From: Nostoc sp. 'Lobaria pulmonaria (5183) cyanobiont'
GTDB lineage: Bacteria; Cyanobacteriota; Cyanobacteriia; Cyanobacteriales; Nostocaceae
Assembly: GCF_002949795.1 (NCBI RefSeq)
Contig: NZ_CP026692.1
Location: 310,001 to 374,000, forward strand
DNA: 64,000 nucleotides
Direction: 5' to 3'
In this document: one piece after another, positions 55,541-64,000 of the stretch
How positions within the stretch are numbered: the stretch's first letter is position 1
Layout of the letters: every line of letters begins with the position of its first letter
Notes under the pieces: generated by a model
The model's input: only the letters and a program-made list of their open reading frames with translations
Databases searched by the model: none
What the model was told of the DNA's origin: nothing
Position numbers and translations under genes: made by a program

Positions 55541-58500
55541 ATGAGCGATTTATCAAAATACCTTTCAACTATTTCCCCAAACAAGCTGGCATTACTTTCC
55601 AAACACATCGAGAAAAAGTCTATCAAAGCTCCGACAAAGCAAGTTATTGCTCGGAGGAATCAGTATAATGAAATCCCATTATCCTTTGCCCAACAAAGAC
55701 TGTGGTTTCTAGCCAAACTAGAACCAGAAAATCCATTTTACAATCAACCTACAGCCTTAAGACTGAGTGGACAACTAAATATCCCTATTCTCCAACAAAG
55801 CCTAACAGAATTAGTCAGAAGACACGAACCATTAAGAACAACCTTTAGCACTACAGCAGCAGGAAAGACAGTACAAATTATCCATCCAACAGCAGAAATA
55901 CTCTTACCAATCATCAACCTAGAACAATTAAACTCTACTAATCAAAAACAAGAAATAAAGCAACTAGTTAATCAAGAAGCCCAAAAAGTATTTAACCTAG
56001 AACAAGATTTATCACTTAGAGTAACCGTAATAAAACTCAACCCATCAGAACACATAATCTTCTTCACCACACATCACATAGTCACCGATGAGTGGTCAAT
56101 TGGAATCCTAGTCAAAGAAATCGCCACTCTTTATCAAGCATTTCTGGAAGGAAAACCATCACCATTAGCAGAATTACCAATTCAATATGCTGATTTTGCC
56201 TTATGGCAGAGAGAATGGTTAACTGGAGAGGTTCTCTCAACACAACTTAACTATTGGAAACATCAATTACAAGATTTACCAAGACTAGATTTACCCACAG
56301 ACTACTCTCGACCAGCAAACATAACTTATCAAGGAGCAACCCTTACATTTGAAATATCCTCATCATTAACTGCAAAAATTAAAGCACTGGCACAGCAAGA
56401 AGGAGTCACCTTATTTATGACCTTGCTGGCTGCTTTCCAAGTTCTTTTGTTGCGTTACACTAATCGAGAAGATCTAGCAGTAGGAACACCAATAGCCAAT
56501 CGTAATCAAGCCGAGATTGAAGGCTTAGTCGGCTTCTTTGTTAATACCTTGGTATTGAGAACCAACTTAGAAAACAATCTCAGTTTTAGAGAGTTATTAC
56601 AAAGAGTCAGAGAAGTAACCTTAGCAGCCTATAGTCATCAAGATATACCCTTCGAGCAACTAGTCGAAGAGCTAAAAGTAGAAAGACATCTCAACCACAA
56701 TCCCCTGTTTGATGTTATGTTTACCCTGGAAAATGGCGGAGGGAAAAAATTAACACTACCGGGGCTAACTTTAAGTTATCTAAAACAAGAAAGTAAAACC
56801 GCGATTTTTGATTTAATACTCTTAATAAATGAAACAGAAACAGGATTAGCAGGGGCAATTAAATACAGTACGCAGTTATTTAAACTAAGTACGATTGAGC
56901 GGATGATGGCTCATTTTCATGAATTGTTAAAAGCCATAACTGCTAATCCCAAAGTCAAGCTCTTACAACTACCATTATTAACAGCAGCAGAGCGTCAGCA
57001 ATTATTAGTAGAGTGGAATGATACAGAAGTTGAATATCCTCAAGATAAATGTATTCATGACTTATTTGAAGCGCAAGTAGAGAAAACGCCTGATGCTGTA
57101 GCAGTTGTATTTGAATCGGAACAGTTGACCTATCGGGAACTCAACGCCAGAGCCAATCAACTTGCACACTACCTGCAACAACTGGGAGTAAAACCAGAGG
57201 TATTGGTGGGGATTTGTATAGAGCGCTCCTTGGATATGGTCATCGGACTATTAGCTATCCTCAAAGCAGGTGGCGCATACGTACCACTAGATCCAGCCTA
57301 TCCACCGGAACGCTTGGCTTATATGTTAGAAGACTCTCAGCGAGGCGTTTTGTTAACACAACAATATTTATTAGAAAATTTACCAAATCACAAAGCTCAA
57401 GTAATTTGCATCGATAGCGACTGGGAACTAATCGCCGATGAAAACAGAGAAAATCCTGCGTGTAATATCATAGTTGATAACCTTGCTTACGTTATTTACA
57501 CCTCTGGTTCCACAGGAAAACCAAAAGGTGCAATGAACACCCATCAGGGAATCTGCAATCGCTTACTGTGGATGCAGGATACTTATCAATTAACAGCAGC
57601 AGACAGTGTTTTGCAGAAAACGCCCTTCAGTTTCGACGTATCTGTGTGGGAATTTTTCTGGACGTTGATGACAGGTGCGCGGTTAGTAGTAGCTCAACCA
57701 GAAGGTCATCGAGATCCCAGCTACATAGTTAACTTGATTCTACAGCAGCAAATTACGACCTTACATTTTGTCCCATCAATGTTGCAAGCATTCCTGTCAG
57801 CAGAAGGATTAGAAAAATGTCAGTCTTTGGTAAGAGTCATAGCCAGTGGTGAAGCATTACCAGTCCAACTACAACAGAGCTTCTTTAATCGACTTGATGC
57901 CCAACTGTATAATCTCTATGGACCAACAGAAGCGGCTGTAGATGTGACTTTTTGGCAGTGTCAGGATAATTTGACCAACCAAACAACAGTTCCGATTGGG
58001 CGACCAATAGCAAATATTCAAATTTATCTACTTGATAAGTATTTTAATCCTGTTGCTTTTGGTGTAGCAGGTGAAGTTTATATTGGTGGTGTGGGAGTAG
58101 GTAGGGGTTACTTAAACCGTCCCGACTTAACATCAGAAAAATTTATTCCTAACCCTTTTAACAAAGAAACAGCAGCCCGTCTGTACAAAACAGGAGACTT
58201 AGCACGTTATTTACCGAATGGAGAAATAGAGTACATTGGTCGCATTGACCACCAGGTTAAGATACGTGGTTTCCGTATAGAACTCGGAGAAATTGAAGCG
58301 CTCATTACTCAACACCCAGCAGTGCAAGAAACTGTAGTTGTAGTCAGCGATGATGCAGAAGATTCTAAACGAATAATCGCCTATGTAGTTCCTCAAAAAG
58401 AACAAAAACTGGATATTTCTGAACTACGTGTTTTTTTGGAATCAAAGTTACCAAATTACATGATACCAAGCGCTTTTGTCATCCTTGAAGCACTACCACT

Positions 58501-61500
58501 GACACCCAATGGCAAAGTTGACCGGAAATCACTACCAGCACCTGAATTAATACAGCTATCATCACCCAATTATGTTGCGCCTACCACACCAATAGAGAAT
58601 TTATTAGCAGGTATTTGGGCAAAAATACTTGGTATTGAAAAAGTAGGTATTGATAACAATTTCTTTGAACTAGGTGGTCATTCCTTAATCGCCACTCGCG
58701 TGATGTCACAAATTCGGCAAGTATTTCAAATAGAACTGCCTTTACGTTGTTTATTTGAAAAACCGACAATCGCAGAGTTAGCCAAAGAAATTGAAACAAC
58801 CAACAAAGCAGGCTTAGGAATTGAAACAACAAAGATTGAGCCGATAGTGCGATCGCCACAATTACCGCTATCATTTGCTCAACAGAGGTTATGGTTCCTA
58901 GCTCAATTAGAACCAGACAGTTCATTCTACAACATACCTGCGGCTGTTCGCCTGAAAGGAGAACTGAACATCAAGGCGTTACAACAAAGTTTAAACGAAA
59001 TTCTACGCCGCCACGAAGCATTGAGAACCAATTTCCAGACAGTTGAAGGGCAAGCAATAGCTGTGATCTCTGAAGTAAAGCCCTTAAGATTACCAACAAT
59101 CGATATTAGCGAACTCCCTTTAGCTCAACAAGAAGTTGAAATCAGGCAACAAGCTGCACAAGAGGCACAACAGCCCTTTGACATCAGCAGCGATTATTTA
59201 CTGAGAGTAAAACTATTACGTCTGGATGAACAAGAACACATTGTACTACTGACAATGCACCACATTGCTTCTGACGGTTGGTCAGTTGGCGTACTAGTGC
59301 AAGAGTTAGCAACACTTTATCCATCCTTCTGTAATCATCAACCCTCACCATTACCTGAACTACCAATACAGTATGTAGACTTCGCCGCTTGGCAACGACA
59401 ATGGTTAGAGGCAGAAGTATTACAATCGCAGATATCCTATTGGCGACAACAGTTAGAAGATGCACCCAAAGTATTAGAGTTACCCACTGATTACCTCAGA
59501 CCAGCAATTGGGACATTTCGAGGTGCAACCTATTCATTTGAGCTATCATATGAACTGTCTGTAGCCCTGAATAAATTGAGCCAGCAGCAGGGAAGTACCT
59601 TATTTATGACGCTGTTAGCAGCTTTCCAAACACTGCTATGGCGTTACACAGGGCAAGAAGATATTGTGGTTGGTTCACCTATCGCCAATCGCAACCGAGC
59701 AGAGATAGAAGGGTTAATTGGATTTTTTGTCAATACTTTGGTGCTGAGAACTAACTTGACAGGTAATCCTAGCTTCGAGGAACTACTCAAACGAGTGCGG
59801 GAAGTCGCATTAGGAGCTTATGCTCATCAAGATTTGCCGTTTGAGTTGTTAGTTGAACAACTACAACCACAGCGAGATTTAAGCCATACACCACTGTTTC
59901 AAGTGATGTTTGTGCTTCAGAATGCACCGATGTCTGCCTTGGAGTTGCCTGATTTGACTTTGAGTCCTGTAGAAAGTGATAGCAATACTGCTAAGTTTGA
60001 TTTGACTCTTTACATGAGTGAAACCGAGTCAGGATTAGTTGGTAATTTAGAATATAATACTGATTTATTTGCGGAAAATTCCATACAAAGAATGGCGGCT
60101 CATTTGCAAACGTTGCTGTCTGGAATTGTGACAAATCCACAAGCAAGTTTGTCGGAATTATCACTGCTAACCCAAACTGAGAAACACCAATTACTCCAAG
60201 AGTGGAATGATACAGAAGTTGAATATCCTCAACAGCTATGCATCCATGAATTGTTTGAAGTACAGGTACAAAAAACACCTGATGCTGTAGCAGTTGTGTT
60301 TGAAGATGAACAGCTAACTTATTGGGAACTGAATACTAGAGCAAATCAATTGGCGCATTACCTGCAACAACTGGGAGTAAAACCAGAGGTATTAGTGGGG
60401 ATTTGTGTAGAGCGATCGCTTTACATGATAATCGGACTATTAGCCATCCTCAAAGCAGGCGGTGCATACATCCCACTAGACCCTAGCTATCCTCAAGAAC
60501 GCTTAGTTTTCATGTTGCAGGATGCTCAGATACCAATATTACTAACACAGCAGCACCTGATAGAGAATTTACCGCAATCTCAGACTAAGGTTATTGATCT
60601 AGATACAGATTGGCAAAGTATCGCTCAACAAAACTCACAAAACCTAGTGAGTGAATGTACAAGTAACAACCTAGCTTACGTCATCTATACATCCGGCTCA
60701 ACGGGTCAACCAAAAGGTGTGTTAGTCAATCACAGTAACGTTGTTCGTTTGTTGGCAGCCACTGAATCCTGGTACAACTTTAACCAACAAGATGTCTTTT
60801 CACTGTTCCATTCCATAGCTTTTGATTTTTCTGTTTGGGAAATTTGGGGTGCCCTGCTGTATGGTGGAAAATTAGTAGTAGTACCATACTGGCTAAGTCG
60901 TTCACCAGAAGACTTCTACAAATTATTGTTAACACAGCAAGTGACGGTACTCAATCAAACGCCTTCAGCTTTCTCCCAGCTTATACAGACAGAAGAATCT
61001 TGGGGAACTTCCAACAAGCTAAGTCTGCGAAAAGTCATTTTCGGTGGAGAAGCATTGCAATTCGAGAGTCTAAGACCTTGGTTTGAACGTCATGGCGATC
61101 AGTTGCCACAATTAGTAAATATGTACGGGATCACGGAAACAACCGTGCATGTTACCTATCGTCCACTAACGATGGTAGATTTAGAAGCGGCATCAGCAAG
61201 TGTCATTGGGCGTCCCATTGGTGATTTACAAGTCTACTTGCTAGATAAATATCGACAGCCAGTACCCATTGGCGTACCAGGTGAAATGTATGTTGGCGGT
61301 GCTGGTGTGGCACGAGGTTATTTAAACCGGCCACAACTAACATCTCAAAGGTTTATTCCCAACCCCTTCAGCAATAAACCTAACGCACGCCTTTATAAAT
61401 CCGGCGATTTAGCTCGTTATTTACTGGATGGAGACATCGAATACTTAGGTCGTATTGATCACCAAGTAAAAATACGTGGTTTCCGGATTGAACTCAAAGA

Positions 61501-62080
61501 AATTGAGGCTCTAATCAATCAGCATCCAGCAGTGCGAGAAGCTGTAGTTGTAGTACGCTCAGATTTATCAGATTCTCAACAAATAGTCGCCTATGTAGTC
61601 CCAGAAAAAGAACAAAAACTGACTATTTCCAAACTACGTAGCTTCCTGGAGTCAAAGCTACCAAACTATATGATACCAGGAGCTTTTGTCATCCTTGAAG
61701 CACTAGTCTTAACACCCAATGGCAAGGTTGATCGCAAAGCTTTACCTGCACCAAATATATTGAGGAGTGATCTTGCCTTTGTATTACCTCGTAATTCCAC
61801 AGAACAGAAAGTAGCCACCATCTATGCAGAAGTTTTAAAACAAGAAAAAATTAGTATTAATGACAATTTTTTTGAATTAGGAGGACATTCTTTACTGGCG
61901 ACCCAAGTTATATCTCGTTTGCGTGAGGCATTCGAGATAGAGTTTCCTCTACGTATCTTGTTTGAGAAACCAACTGTAGCGAGTTTAGCAGAAAGTATTG
62001 AAACTACTAATTTAACGATTAAGCAAATTTCACGCCCTCCGATTGCTCAAGAAAAAGGTCGAAAGGAAATCAAATTATGA
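55541..62080 (+). CDS. NRPS: C-A(Ser)-PCP-C-A(Thr)-PCP
   Basis: This is a 2179-residue dimodular synthetase. Module 1: C with THHIVTDEWSIG near 178 (the Gly of HHxxxDG is Glu), A with TSGSTGKPKG near 654 and pocket code DVWHISLVDK (Ser), PCP near 1044. Module 2: C with MHHIASDGWS near 1240, A with TSGSTGQPKG near 1716 and code DFWNIGMVHK, the standard Thr code, PCP (ELGGHSLLATQV near 2113). There is no epimerase or thioesterase. It shares repeats R1 and R2 with the 26.7-kb gene. The stop overlaps the next start as ATGA (62077-62080), indicating translational coupling. Confidence 0.93.
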   Translation: MSDLSKYLSTISPNKLALLSKHIEKKSIKAPTKQVIARRNQYNEIPLSFAQQRLWFLAKLEPENPFYNQPTALRLSGQLNIPILQQSLTELVRRHEPLRTTFSTTAAGKTVQIIHPTAEILLPIINLEQLNSTNQKQEIKQLVNQEAQKVFNLEQDLSLRVTVIKLNPSEHIIFFTTHHIVTDEWSIGILVKEIATLYQAFLEGKPSPLAELPIQYADFALWQREWLTGEVLSTQLNYWKHQLQDLPRLDLPTDYSRPANITYQGATLTFEISSSLTAKIKALAQQEGVTLFMTLLAAFQVLLLRYTNREDLAVGTPIANRNQAEIEGLVGFFVNTLVLRTNLENNLSFRELLQRVREVTLAAYSHQDIPFEQLVEELKVERHLNHNPLFDVMFTLENGGGKKLTLPGLTLSYLKQESKTAIFDLILLINETETGLAGAIKYSTQLFKLSTIERMMAHFHELLKAITANPKVKLLQLPLLTAAERQQLLVEWNDTEVEYPQDKCIHDLFEAQVEKTPDAVAVVFESEQLTYRELNARANQLAHYLQQLGVKPEVLVGICIERSLDMVIGLLAILKAGGAYVPLDPAYPPERLAYMLEDSQRGVLLTQQYLLENLPNHKAQVICIDSDWELIADENRENPACNIIVDNLAYVIYTSGSTGKPKGAMNTHQGICNRLLWMQDTYQLTAADSVLQKTPFSFDVSVWEFFWTLMTGARLVVAQPEGHRDPSYIVNLILQQQITTLHFVPSMLQAFLSAEGLEKCQSLVRVIASGEALPVQLQQSFFNRLDAQLYNLYGPTEAAVDVTFWQCQDNLTNQTTVPIGRPIANIQIYLLDKYFNPVAFGVAGEVYIGGVGVGRGYLNRPDLTSEKFIPNPFNKETAARLYKTGDLARYLPNGEIEYIGRIDHQVKIRGFRIELGEIEALITQHPAVQETVVVVSDDAEDSKRIIAYVVPQKEQKLDISELRVFLESKLPNYMIPSAFVILEALPLTPNGKVDRKSLPAPELIQLSSPNYVAPTTPIENLLAGIWAKILGIEKVGIDNNFFELGGHSLIATRVMSQIRQVFQIELPLRCLFEKPTIAELAKEIETTNKAGLGIETTKIEPIVRSPQLPLSFAQQRLWFLAQLEPDSSFYNIPAAVRLKGELNIKALQQSLNEILRRHEALRTNFQTVEGQAIAVISEVKPLRLPTIDISELPLAQQEVEIRQQAAQEAQQPFDISSDYLLRVKLLRLDEQEHIVLLTMHHIASDGWSVGVLVQELATLYPSFCNHQPSPLPELPIQYVDFAAWQRQWLEAEVLQSQISYWRQQLEDAPKVLELPTDYLRPAIGTFRGATYSFELSYELSVALNKLSQQQGSTLFMTLLAAFQTLLWRYTGQEDIVVGSPIANRNRAEIEGLIGFFVNTLVLRTNLTGNPSFEELLKRVREVALGAYAHQDLPFELLVEQLQPQRDLSHTPLFQVMFVLQNAPMSALELPDLTLSPVESDSNTAKFDLTLYMSETESGLVGNLEYNTDLFAENSIQRMAAHLQTLLSGIVTNPQASLSELSLLTQTEKHQLLQEWNDTEVEYPQQLCIHELFEVQVQKTPDAVAVVFEDEQLTYWELNTRANQLAHYLQQLGVKPEVLVGICVERSLYMIIGLLAILKAGGAYIPLDPSYPQERLVFMLQDAQIPILLTQQHLIENLPQSQTKVIDLDTDWQSIAQQNSQNLVSECTSNNLAYVIYTSGSTGQPKGVLVNHSNVVRLLAATESWYNFNQQDVFSLFHSIAFDFSVWEIWGALLYGGKLVVVPYWLSRSPEDFYKLLLTQQVTVLNQTPSAFSQLIQTEESWGTSNKLSLRKVIFGGEALQFESLRPWFERHGDQLPQLVNMYGITETTVHVTYRPLTMVDLEAASASVIGRPIGDLQVYLLDKYRQPVPIGVPGEMYVGGAGVARGYLNRPQLTSQRFIPNPFSNKPNARLYKSGDLARYLLDGDIEYLGRIDHQVKIRGFRIELKEIEALINQHPAVREAVVVVRSDLSDSQQIVAYVVPEKEQKLTISKLRSFLESKLPNYMIPGAFVILEALVLTPNGKVDRKALPAPNILRSDLAFVLPRNSTEQKVATIYAEVLKQEKISINDNFFELGGHSLLATQVISRLREAFEIEFPLRILFEKPTVASLAESIETTNLTIKQISRPPIAQEKGRKEIKL
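57635..58119 (+). repeat. Identical repeat R2, copy 2 (Ser A-domain core)
   Basis: This is the counterpart of 31988-32472. It lies in the first module here but in the second module of the other gene, so it is not simply part of one block duplication with R1. It probably reflects separate gene conversion of the specificity core. Confidence 0.93.
58580..60447 (+). repeat. Near-identical repeat R1, copy 2 (PCP-C-A start)
   Basis: This is the counterpart of 29744-31611, covering PCP1, the C domain of module 2 and the beginning of the Thr adenylation domain. Identity ends before the A-domain pocket, so the condensation domains are the same while the loaded residues differ (Ser there, Thr here). 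Confidence 0.93.
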
Positions 62081-64000
62081 AAACTATTGATGAATTCTTA
62101 ATTTATCTTTCTAGTCTAGACGTTAAGCTTTGGCTCGAAGGCGATCGCCTGTGTTGTAATGCTCCTGAAGAGGTGTTAACATCCAGTCTCAGTTCTCAGC
62201 TTTCCCAACGCAAAGAAGAAATTTTAGTCTTTCTCCATCGCACTAATCAGACTTCAAAGTCAAAGCGAGCTATTTTACCTGTTTCGAGAACCGAAGACTT
62301 ACCTTTATCTTTTGCCCAGCAACGGTTATGGTTTCTCGATCAAATTGAACCTGGCACCCCCCTTTATAACGTTCCTGCGGCTGTACGTCTTAAGGGTTCG
62401 CTCAATATAGCCGCCTTGGAGCAAAGTTTCAACGAAATTGTGCGACGCCATGAAGCATTACGCACCACCTTTCAGACGCTAGATGGGCAGCCAGTTCAGT
62501 TGATTTCCCCGATTTTAACCTTGGCACTGCCCATACTAGACTGGCGGCAGTTAAGGCACGACGAACGAGAAGCTGAAGTCCAGCGCTTGGCTGATAAGGA
62601 AGCTCAACGGCCTTTCGACTTAGCTAAGGGGCCACTTCTGCGAGTAACTCTGGTACGCTTAGATGAAGCTGAATATGTGGCGCTGTTGACGATGCACCAT
62701 ATTATTTCCGATGCTTGGTCTACAGGCATACTTATTCGAGAACTCAGTACACTCTACGAAGCCTTTTCCACTGGTCAGCCGTCCCCACTCCCAGAGTTAC
62801 CAATCCAGTACGCTGACTTTGCTGCTTGGCAGCGCCAGTGGCTCCAGGGTGAGGTACTGAACGCCCAGCTATCTCACTGGCGAAAACAACTCAGTGGTAA
62901 TCTTCCAATTCTGCAATTACCTACAGACTACCCCCGACCAAGAGTTCAGACCTTCCGAGGTGCAGGGCAATCATTTTCTCTGCCTACCGATCTCACGGAG
63001 GCACTCAAGGCATTGAGTCAGAAGGAAGAGGTAACGCTCTTCATGACATTACTAGCAGCATTCAAGACTTTGCTTTACCGCTACACCTCCCAAGAGGACA
63101 TCCTAGTGGGTTCACCCATTGCTAACCGCAACCGGATGGAGACAGAACTACTAATTGGCTTTTTTGTCAATACCTTAGTGCTGCGTACTGACCTATCGGG
63201 CAATCCCACCTTCCGGGAATTTTTGAGGCGGGTGAGGCAGGTGACTTGGGACGCCTACGACCATCAGGACTTGCCCTTTGAAAAATTGGTCGAGGAACTG
63301 CAACTAGAGCGAGACTTGAGCTACAGTCCGCTGTTTCAGGTGAAGTTCATGCTGCAAAATGCCCCAAAGGTAGACTTGAAACTTCCCGGTTTGACGCTGA
63401 GTTTTCTGCACTCAGAAAACTCAACAGCTAAGTTGGACTTGAGCCTGGATATGTATGAAACTGCTTCGGGACTGATGGGGGTGTTTGAGTACAACACAGA
63501 CCTATTTGACGGGGCTACGATTAATCGGATGGTGGAGCATTTCCGCAGTTTGTTGTCGGGTATTCTCAAGAATCCAGAGCAACATATTTCTGAATTGCTC
63601 CTACTCACTGAAGCAGAACAACATCGACTACTACTGGGGTGGAATGACACCCAGAGCCTGTATCCCAGAGATTTATGTTTCCATGAGTTATTTGAAGCTC
63701 AAGTGGAGCGATCGCCAGATGCTGTTGCAGTTGTCTTCAAGGATGAACAACTAACTTACCGAGAACTCAACCAACGCGCCAATCAATTATCACACCATCT
63801 ACAAAAACTGGGCGTGAAACCAGAGGTATTAGTTGGGATTTGTGTAGAGCGATCGCTCTCTATGGTCATCGGAGTATTAGCCATTCTCAAAGCGGGTGGC
63901 GCTTATATCCCTCTAGACCCAACTTACCCGTTAGAGCGCCTTGCCTTCATGCTGTCAGATTCACAAGTACCCATACTTCTGACAACACAGAAATTAGTCA
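62077..64000 (+). CDS. NRPS: TubC docking-C-A..., cut by window edge
   Basis: The first 641 residues are visible. Residues 1-55 (MKTIDEFLIYLSSLDVKLWL, DRLCCNAPEEVL, LSQRKEEILVFLHR) form a TubC-type N-terminal docking domain that receives the upstream synthetase. The condensation domain begins at LPLSFAQQRLWFLDQIEP and has MHHIISDAWSTG near 207, with Ala in place of the motif Gly. The adenylation domain has started (LTYRELNQRANQL, IPLDPTYPLERLAFML), but its core and pocket lie beyond the window, so the substrate cannot be called. Its DNA is noticeably more GC-rich than the preceding NRPS genes. The releasing thioesterase and any exporter must be further right. Confidence 0.93.
   Translation, partial: MKTIDEFLIYLSSLDVKLWLEGDRLCCNAPEEVLTSSLSSQLSQRKEEILVFLHRTNQTSKSKRAILPVSRTEDLPLSFAQQRLWFLDQIEPGTPLYNVPAAVRLKGSLNIAALEQSFNEIVRRHEALRTTFQTLDGQPVQLISPILTLALPILDWRQLRHDEREAEVQRLADKEAQRPFDLAKGPLLRVTLVRLDEAEYVALLTMHHIISDAWSTGILIRELSTLYEAFSTGQPSPLPELPIQYADFAAWQRQWLQGEVLNAQLSHWRKQLSGNLPILQLPTDYPRPRVQTFRGAGQSFSLPTDLTEALKALSQKEEVTLFMTLLAAFKTLLYRYTSQEDILVGSPIANRNRMETELLIGFFVNTLVLRTDLSGNPTFREFLRRVRQVTWDAYDHQDLPFEKLVEELQLERDLSYSPLFQVKFMLQNAPKVDLKLPGLTLSFLHSENSTAKLDLSLDMYETASGLMGVFEYNTDLFDGATINRMVEHFRSLLSGILKNPEQHISELLLLTEAEQHRLLLGWNDTQSLYPRDLCFHELFEAQVERSPDAVAVVFKDEQLTYRELNQRANQLSHHLQKLGVKPEVLVGICVERSLSMVIGVLAILKAGGAYIPLDPTYPLERLAFMLSDSQVPILLTTQKLV

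Noticed and set aside
12003..64000. Match to cyanochelin-type (beta-hydroxyaspartate) siderophore clusters
   Set aside because: FAAL, NRPS and a TonB receptor are shared, but I find no Asp-specific adenylation domain, and the oxygenase is of the VioC/AsnO type rather than an aspartate beta-hydroxylase. The part beyond 64 kb could change this.
1..64000. CRISPR arrays, rRNA and tRNA genes
   Set aside because: I looked for regularly spaced direct repeats and for conserved RNA gene motifs and saw none.

Overview
The window comes from a cyanobacterium, probably a filamentous one. The palindrome GCGATCGC (HIP1) recurs throughout, the first gene is an MPBQ/MSBQ-type methyltransferase of plastoquinone/tocopherol synthesis, and the TonB receptor carries an N-terminal AMIN domain. 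Most of the window (about 6.5 kb to the right edge, where it is cut) is one large NRPS/PKS biosynthetic locus.

Left flank (1-6.5 kb). This is a genome scar. A partial housekeeping methyltransferase gene is followed by a cobalamin riboswitch on the minus strand with no recognisable gene behind it. Next come wrecks of nrdA (internal deletion, cut by an IS630 remnant), nrdB (one-base frameshift, truncated) and metE (both ends missing, opposite strand), then a second IS630 remnant. Class I ribonucleotide reductase and MetE are both B12-independent isoenzymes, so the locus looks like a decayed B12-independence island.

Accessory operon (6.5-9.7 kb, minus strand). A VOC-fold protein, two small unknown proteins, an MbtH-like protein and a type II thioesterase are arranged head to tail. 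A 57-bp three-way-junction palindrome lies upstream of mbtH. A DUF3102 protein with a degenerate methylase-like C-terminus (10.5-11.5 kb) separates this operon from the assembly line.

Assembly line (12-64 kb, plus strand). In order: FAAL-ACP-C-A(Ala)-PCP; PKS KS-AT-MT-KR-ACP; four genes for an oxygenated malonyl-ACP extender (FkbK, FkbJ, FkbI and FkbH types, no FkbG); C-A(Ala)-PCP-C-A(Ser)-PCP-E; C-A(Gly)-PCP; a TonB-dependent siderophore-type receptor; PKS KS-AT-degenerate KR-ACP; a MupA/Atu3671-type luciferase-like monooxygenase; C-A(acidic pocket)-PCP; a VioD-like capreomycidine synthase; a JmjC/cupin oxygenase; a TPR-methyltransferase; a VioC-like arginine 3-hydroxylase; C-A(Ser)-PCP-C-A(Thr)-PCP; and a TubC-C-A gene cut by the window edge. 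A-domain calls come from ten-residue pocket codes that I aligned by eye to GrsA.

How the parts could work together (inference). A fatty acid is activated and joined to Ala, then extended with a hydroxy- or methoxymalonyl unit. Ala, D-Ser and Gly follow, then a malonate unit whose beta-ketone is kept because the KR is dead and whose alpha-carbon may be hydroxylated by the luciferase-like enzyme. Next comes a cationic residue, plausibly capreomycidine made by the VioC/VioD pair, then Ser, Thr and further residues outside the window. With a TonB receptor embedded in the cluster, the best hypothesis is a lipopeptide siderophore with an alpha-hydroxy-beta-keto chelating unit and capreomycidine. 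I know of no described cyanobacterial compound with this combination, but I could not search.
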